Shown here piece by piece: positions 60,791-64,000 of a stretch of DNA of 64,000 nt. Under the pieces are notes generated by a model. That model made no database searches, was not told the DNA's origin, and saw nothing but the letters and a program-made list of their open reading frames with translations. The DNA comes from Myxococcus flavus. Lineage in GTDB: Bacteria > Myxococcota > Myxococcia > Myxococcales > Myxococcaceae. The stretch spans positions 7,998,001 to 8,062,000 of the forward strand of contig NZ_CP143624.1 in NCBI RefSeq assembly GCF_050038885.1. Direction: 5' to 3'. The position numbers and the translations under genes were made by a program. Numbering within the stretch: the stretch's first letter is position 1; every line of letters begins with the position of its first letter.

Positions 60791-63351
60791 TAGTCAAGCC
60801 TTCGGAGAAAGAGATCCAGGGGGATGTGCTCGTGGAGGTCGATTAACCGACGGCCGCGGCCGCCAGGTTCGGGAAAGCTCGCCGGAAGGACCAGGATGTG
60901 TGATGGCCGGTCGAGCGAGAACAGATACGAGAGGTTGTGCTGTCGGTCCTCCTGCGGCTCGATGACACTGACCCTGCGCACGAAAGGCTCCCCTGATGGC
61001 GAGTCCTCATCGGCGATGTCCCGGTGGATGAGGAAGCGCAGGGGCGACTTACGCCAGAGGTCCCGGATCTCCTTCTGTTCCGAGAGCATGCGTCCAGTGG
61101 CGACCTCGAGGAACCCCCGGGCAACCAGCACGCCGAGCAGATCGATGGTCTTGCGGCGCCAAACGCTCAGGGACTGTTTGTCCCCTGGTATCGGGAGTTC
61201 ATAGGGGATGATGACCAGACCGTTGGGGGGAGCCCCCATCCATTGGGCTCGATCGAACACATCGATTACCCGGCGAGGTGGCGCGGCCTGCGGGACCACG
61301 TAGTTATGGGAGACCCGGTGGTCTCGTCGCGTGACCGGGCAGTCTCCGGATGCGCCCTCCGGGAAGATCCCGAGTCCGTGCACTGTATAAATGCGGTTGA
61401 AAATGGAAGAGAGAGCGCGCTGGCCCGAGAGGATCCCCCTCATTCCCGCTAGCGGGTCACCTGCTGGAATCATGGCGGAACGCCTCTCGCTCCACACTTC
61501 ATCCAGGTGGTGCCCGCTTTCGAGCAACTTTACGGCGCTCGTCTCATAGAACCGGTTCAACGTGTCGCGCCAGCGCTGCTCGAAGGCGGCTTCACTCTCG
61601 TTTTCCTCGGGGTCGAGGAGAGGCGGCACGACCGCATCGAGCGATAGCAACTTGAGGCGGGCCATGAGGACCAGCGTGCGGCGGTTCCACGCTTGATTCT
61701 CCTCAGAGTCTCCTGTGACATGGGGGGCACGTGCATCCAGGCGCACCAGGAAGACGCCATCACGCTCGGGAACCCGCTCGGCGCTCTGCCACATCGCCTT
61801 CCAGCGAGCCAGACCCTTATCGACGCCGATGAGCCGCTCGTCTGCGAGTTGCTGCGCGATTTGGAGATCGCTCTGGATGTACACCATCAGGGCAATGGAA
61901 GCCTTGCCGTCTCGCCCAGCCCGGCCCACCTCCTGGTAATACCGATCAACCGTCTCTGGCACACAGGCGTGGAGGATCGCTCGCACGTCTGATTGATCTA
62001 CTCCTAGGCCGAAGGCCGAAGTGGCGACCACTGCGTCGATCTCCCGCTGGGCCCATCCCTCCAGAATACGTGTGCCCCAATCTGTGGAGAGATCGCCTCC
62101 ACGCACGCAGGCCACGCGCAACATCCCCATCGCGCGCAGCCGTACCTCCCACATGAGCGCATCCTGGCGGCGTGTGGTGTAGAGGATGAACGGGCGTGGG
62201 ACACGGCGAATGGCCTCCGCGAGCTTCTCTGTGCGGTCGTATTCATCTTCGGCACGGTGGATCCAGTGGCTCGGCTCCGGGCGCAGGTGGACGGCCGAAA
62301 TGATGTCTAGGTCCCCAAACAAGAGGTCCAGCGTCGACCAAGTGTCCTCCGTCAATGTCGCCGTCGCCAAGACGGTGCGTAGTTGCCCAGAACTCTCGCT
62401 CTTCAATCCGTTACGAAGCCCCGAGAGGAGCTGAAACTCGGGGCGGAAGTCCGCGCCCCACTCGGCGATGAGATGCGCCTCGTCCACGACGAGGTAGGCG
62501 AGTCTGTTGGTCCTCGCTGCGTCAAAGAGTGCCGCCCGAAGGGTGCCCACGGCTGCTTCAGGCGAGGTGAAAATGATGGGTTGCTCTCCCGAGCGGATCC
62601 TCCGCCGCAAGAGTTGCCTGGCTTCCTGACTCAGCCCTCCGTGGTAAGCCCATTCCACTTCACTTTCACCAACCAACTCGGCAAAGCGTTGCGCCTGGTG
62701 CTTGGCCAGCGCTACGGTCGGGACGATGACGACGGTCATCTGGCCGCGCTGCCTAGCCGCCAAGGCGAGTGACTGGAAGACGAGGCTCTTGCCTGCGCCG
62801 GTAGGCAGGTTCACGAGCAACGTAGCGCCTGGGGGCATGAGGAACGCTGCACGAATAGCTTGGCGCTGGCCGGGAGAAGTGTAGGTTCCCAGCCCTTTCT
62901 GAGAGGGAGCGAGCAACTCTGCAACAGCCGGATCCATGGGGAGCACGGCATTGCGCCGCCGTGGTAGTTCCGCAAGCGCTCCAACCGTGGGATCTGTCTT
63001 TGGGCTATCGAGCCAAGCCGGTTGCCATGGCAGGGCCCGGATCTTGAACCGGTCCGGAGACTCAAAGAGGATCTCTATTCCGAACGCGCTCCAAGTGGCC
63101 TTATCCGGCCATCCTGCGCCGCGGGGGACGGCGAAGTAGGGTGATACTTGGCCCGATCCTTCTAGCGCAGCCTGTCTGGCGAGGACATGGCGGATAAGGC
63201 CGGCGAGATCGCCAGGGCCGGTTCGCTTCTCTCGAAGACCGATGAGCGCAAGCCGGAGCCGTTCGTGGATGGCCTCCTTGAATGGTTCTTCAGGGATCGG
63301 GTCGTCCGGCCATTTCGCCAGGAGAGACTGGAGCGTATAGAAGGAGTTCAT
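60790..63351 (-). CDS. dpdF: DpdF-like RecQ-type helicase
   Basis: The 853-residue DEAH helicase has Walker A PTGAGKS at 183-189 and DEAH at 290-293. These are followed by AEWGADFRPEF, the RecQ-type aromatic loop, then the TAT box LATATLT and motif VI QEVGRAGRDG. RecQ helicases unwind DNA 3' to 5'. The C-terminal 400 residues are specific to the DpdF group and lack an obvious RQC/HRDC pattern. The ATG at 63351 overlaps the dpdE stop (ATGA); the open frame extending to 63657 is antisense-type noise within dpdE. Confidence 0.82.
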   Translation of the reverse strand: MNSFYTLQSLLAKWPDDPIPEEPFKEAIHERLRLALIGLREKRTGPGDLAGLIRHVLARQAALEGSGQVSPYFAVPRGAGWPDKATWSAFGIEILFESPDRFKIRALPWQPAWLDSPKTDPTVGALAELPRRRNAVLPMDPAVAELLAPSQKGLGTYTSPGQRQAIRAAFLMPPGATLLVNLPTGAGKSLVFQSLALAARQRGQMTVVIVPTVALAKHQAQRFAELVGESEVEWAYHGGLSQEARQLLRRRIRSGEQPIIFTSPEAAVGTLRAALFDAARTNRLAYLVVDEAHLIAEWGADFRPEFQLLSGLRNGLKSESSGQLRTVLATATLTEDTWSTLDLLFGDLDIISAVHLRPEPSHWIHRAEDEYDRTEKLAEAIRRVPRPFILYTTRRQDALMWEVRLRAMGMLRVACVRGGDLSTDWGTRILEGWAQREIDAVVATSAFGLGVDQSDVRAILHACVPETVDRYYQEVGRAGRDGKASIALMVYIQSDLQIAQQLADERLIGVDKGLARWKAMWQSAERVPERDGVFLVRLDARAPHVTGDSEENQAWNRRTLVLMARLKLLSLDAVVPPLLDPEENESEAAFEQRWRDTLNRFYETSAVKLLESGHHLDEVWSERRSAMIPAGDPLAGMRGILSGQRALSSIFNRIYTVHGLGIFPEGASGDCPVTRRDHRVSHNYVVPQAAPPRRVIDVFDRAQWMGAPPNGLVIIPYELPIPGDKQSLSVWRRKTIDLLGVLVARGFLEVATGRMLSEQKEIRDLWRKSPLRFLIHRDIADEDSPSGEPFVRRVSVIEPQEDRQHNLSYLFSLDRPSHILVLPASFPEPGGRGRRLIDLHEHIPLDLFLRRLD

Positions 63352-64000
63352 CGATTCTCGAACGGGTTCTGCCCCGAGAGGAACACGGCGCCGACGGAGT
63401 CGGGCCGGATTCCAGGCTGGCGAATACCCCGCGTAAGCGCCGCGGCGAGCTGGTTCTCGAACTCCAGGGTGCGTTGTTCGGCAGCTCGCGACGGGCCTTC
63501 CTCTAGATGGATCAGGCGGCTTGAGAGCCTTGCCGCCACCATGGCGGCATGCTGGTCGAGACGTGCGGCATGCTCCTCGGTCAGCTCGGCCAGGCCGACA
63601 TCGGCGGACAGCAGGGCCTCCGCCTGCTTGCGAGCAGCTCGGCACGTGCCCTCCCACCCGGAGAGCAGGCCCATGTTGGATACCACTTCCCAGCGCCCAG
63701 GATTGAGGTTGAAGTCAGCCCCTCCATGAGACTCCCGCTTGTAGCTGCCCTCTATCTGGGCGAGCACTTCCTGCGACCGGACGGGCTCTCCATCCCGATC
63801 AACCCATATCGTCTTGAGGATAGGAGGGAAGGCCTCATCACCCCGGCGGCGGACTGCGTGGATGCCCTCCTCGTATGACAGAAGGAGCTTAAGCGCGGGG
63901 GCCAGGTCCACTTCGACCAGGAAGTCGAAGCGGAAGAAGACATCGGCCACCGCACTCGTCTGGTAACCAGGAACCTGGCGCCAGACCGCCCAGGCAATCC
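63348..64000 (-). CDS. dpdE: DpdE-like protein, C-terminal part (cut by the window edge)
   Basis: The frame is open to the last base, so at least 217 C-terminal residues are visible and the start lies beyond 64,000. The visible part ends with helices rich in Ala/Glu/Arg and the segment RPDSVGAVFLSGQNPFENR; no helicase motif is in view. DpdE is an SNF2-type helicase in described Dpd clusters, and its catalytic domains would lie further upstream. The assignment rests on position directly before dpdF and on the translational coupling. Confidence 0.6.
   Translation of the reverse strand, partial: IAWAVWRQVPGYQTSAVADVFFRFDFLVEVDLAPALKLLLSYEEGIHAVRRRGDEAFPPILKTIWVDRDGEPVRSQEVLAQIEGSYKRESHGGADFNLNPGRWEVVSNMGLLSGWEGTCRAARKQAEALLSADVGLAELTEEHAARLDQHAAMVAARLSSRLIHLEEGPSRAAEQRTLEFENQLAAALTRGIRQPGIRPDSVGAVFLSGQNPFENR

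Noticed and set aside
48580..64000. DISARM or BREX defence system
   Set aside because: A large helicase plus a PLD protein recalls DISARM, but there is no DUF1998 partner or methyltransferase. The RecQ-like helicase, P-loop ATPase and gene order fit Dpd; BREX hallmarks (PglX, PglZ, BrxC) are absent from the window.

Overview
The window is high-GC, gene-dense DNA that reads like a Myxococcota (Myxococcaceae-type) chromosome. I infer this from the strong third-position GC, the many lipoproteins, a bacterial M2 peptidase, a PilZ protein, and the thrS/rpmI-rplT/pheST/ihfA neighbourhood; no rRNA is present to confirm it.

Positions 1 to about 39,180 look like ordinary core chromosome. In order they hold an O-methyltransferase, a type IB topoisomerase, a three-gene membrane cluster (YqiJ-like protein, flotillin, giant DUF3686 AAA+ ATPase), an expansin-like lipoprotein, a VWA lipoprotein, a VOC protein, a membrane acyltransferase and an SDR. 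A Tat/cytochrome c/DUF1501 trio, a degenerate DHH protein, two zinc peptidases flanking a cold-shock gene, an FKBP isomerase, PilZ, LPP20-like and PEGA proteins, an AI-2E/PerM exporter and a family 5 uracil-DNA glycosylase follow. Next come tRNA-Val(GAC), thrS, rpmI-rplT, pheS-pheT and ihfA. thrS and pheS each sit directly behind an intrinsic terminator, which suggests control by read-through or attenuation. infC is not in this cluster.

At 39,269-39,345 lies tRNA-Pro(GGG), with the C-terminal remnant of a tyrosine recombinase running antisense into it. This marks one end of a genomic island that fills the rest of the window. The first 9 kb of the island (39,690-48,551) is a nest of mobile elements: IS66 pieces, IS21 ends, a likely group II intron fragment, an IS256-type element, a complete IS21 element inserted in the IS256 transposase (5-bp target duplication), and a second complete IS21 element inserted in the first one's istB (8-bp target duplication). 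Removing each insertion with one target copy restores both broken reading frames exactly.

From 48,580 to the right edge, on the minus strand, is an eight-gene operon that I identify as the restriction/accessory part of a Dpd (7-deazaguanine in DNA) system. Transcribed from right to left, the order is dpdE (cut by the window edge), dpdF, dpdG, dpdH, dpdI, dpdJ, dpdK, dpdD. Every junction is an ATGA or TAATG stop/start overlap. The proteins are a C-terminal DpdE piece, a RecQ-like helicase, a small unknown, a P-loop ATPase, a coiled-coil protein, a large DEVH helicase with cysteine clusters, a single-HKD PLD-type protein and an uncharacterised 771-residue protein. The modification genes (dpdA, dpdB, dpdC and the preQ0 pathway) are not in view and would be expected beyond 64,000 if the system is complete.
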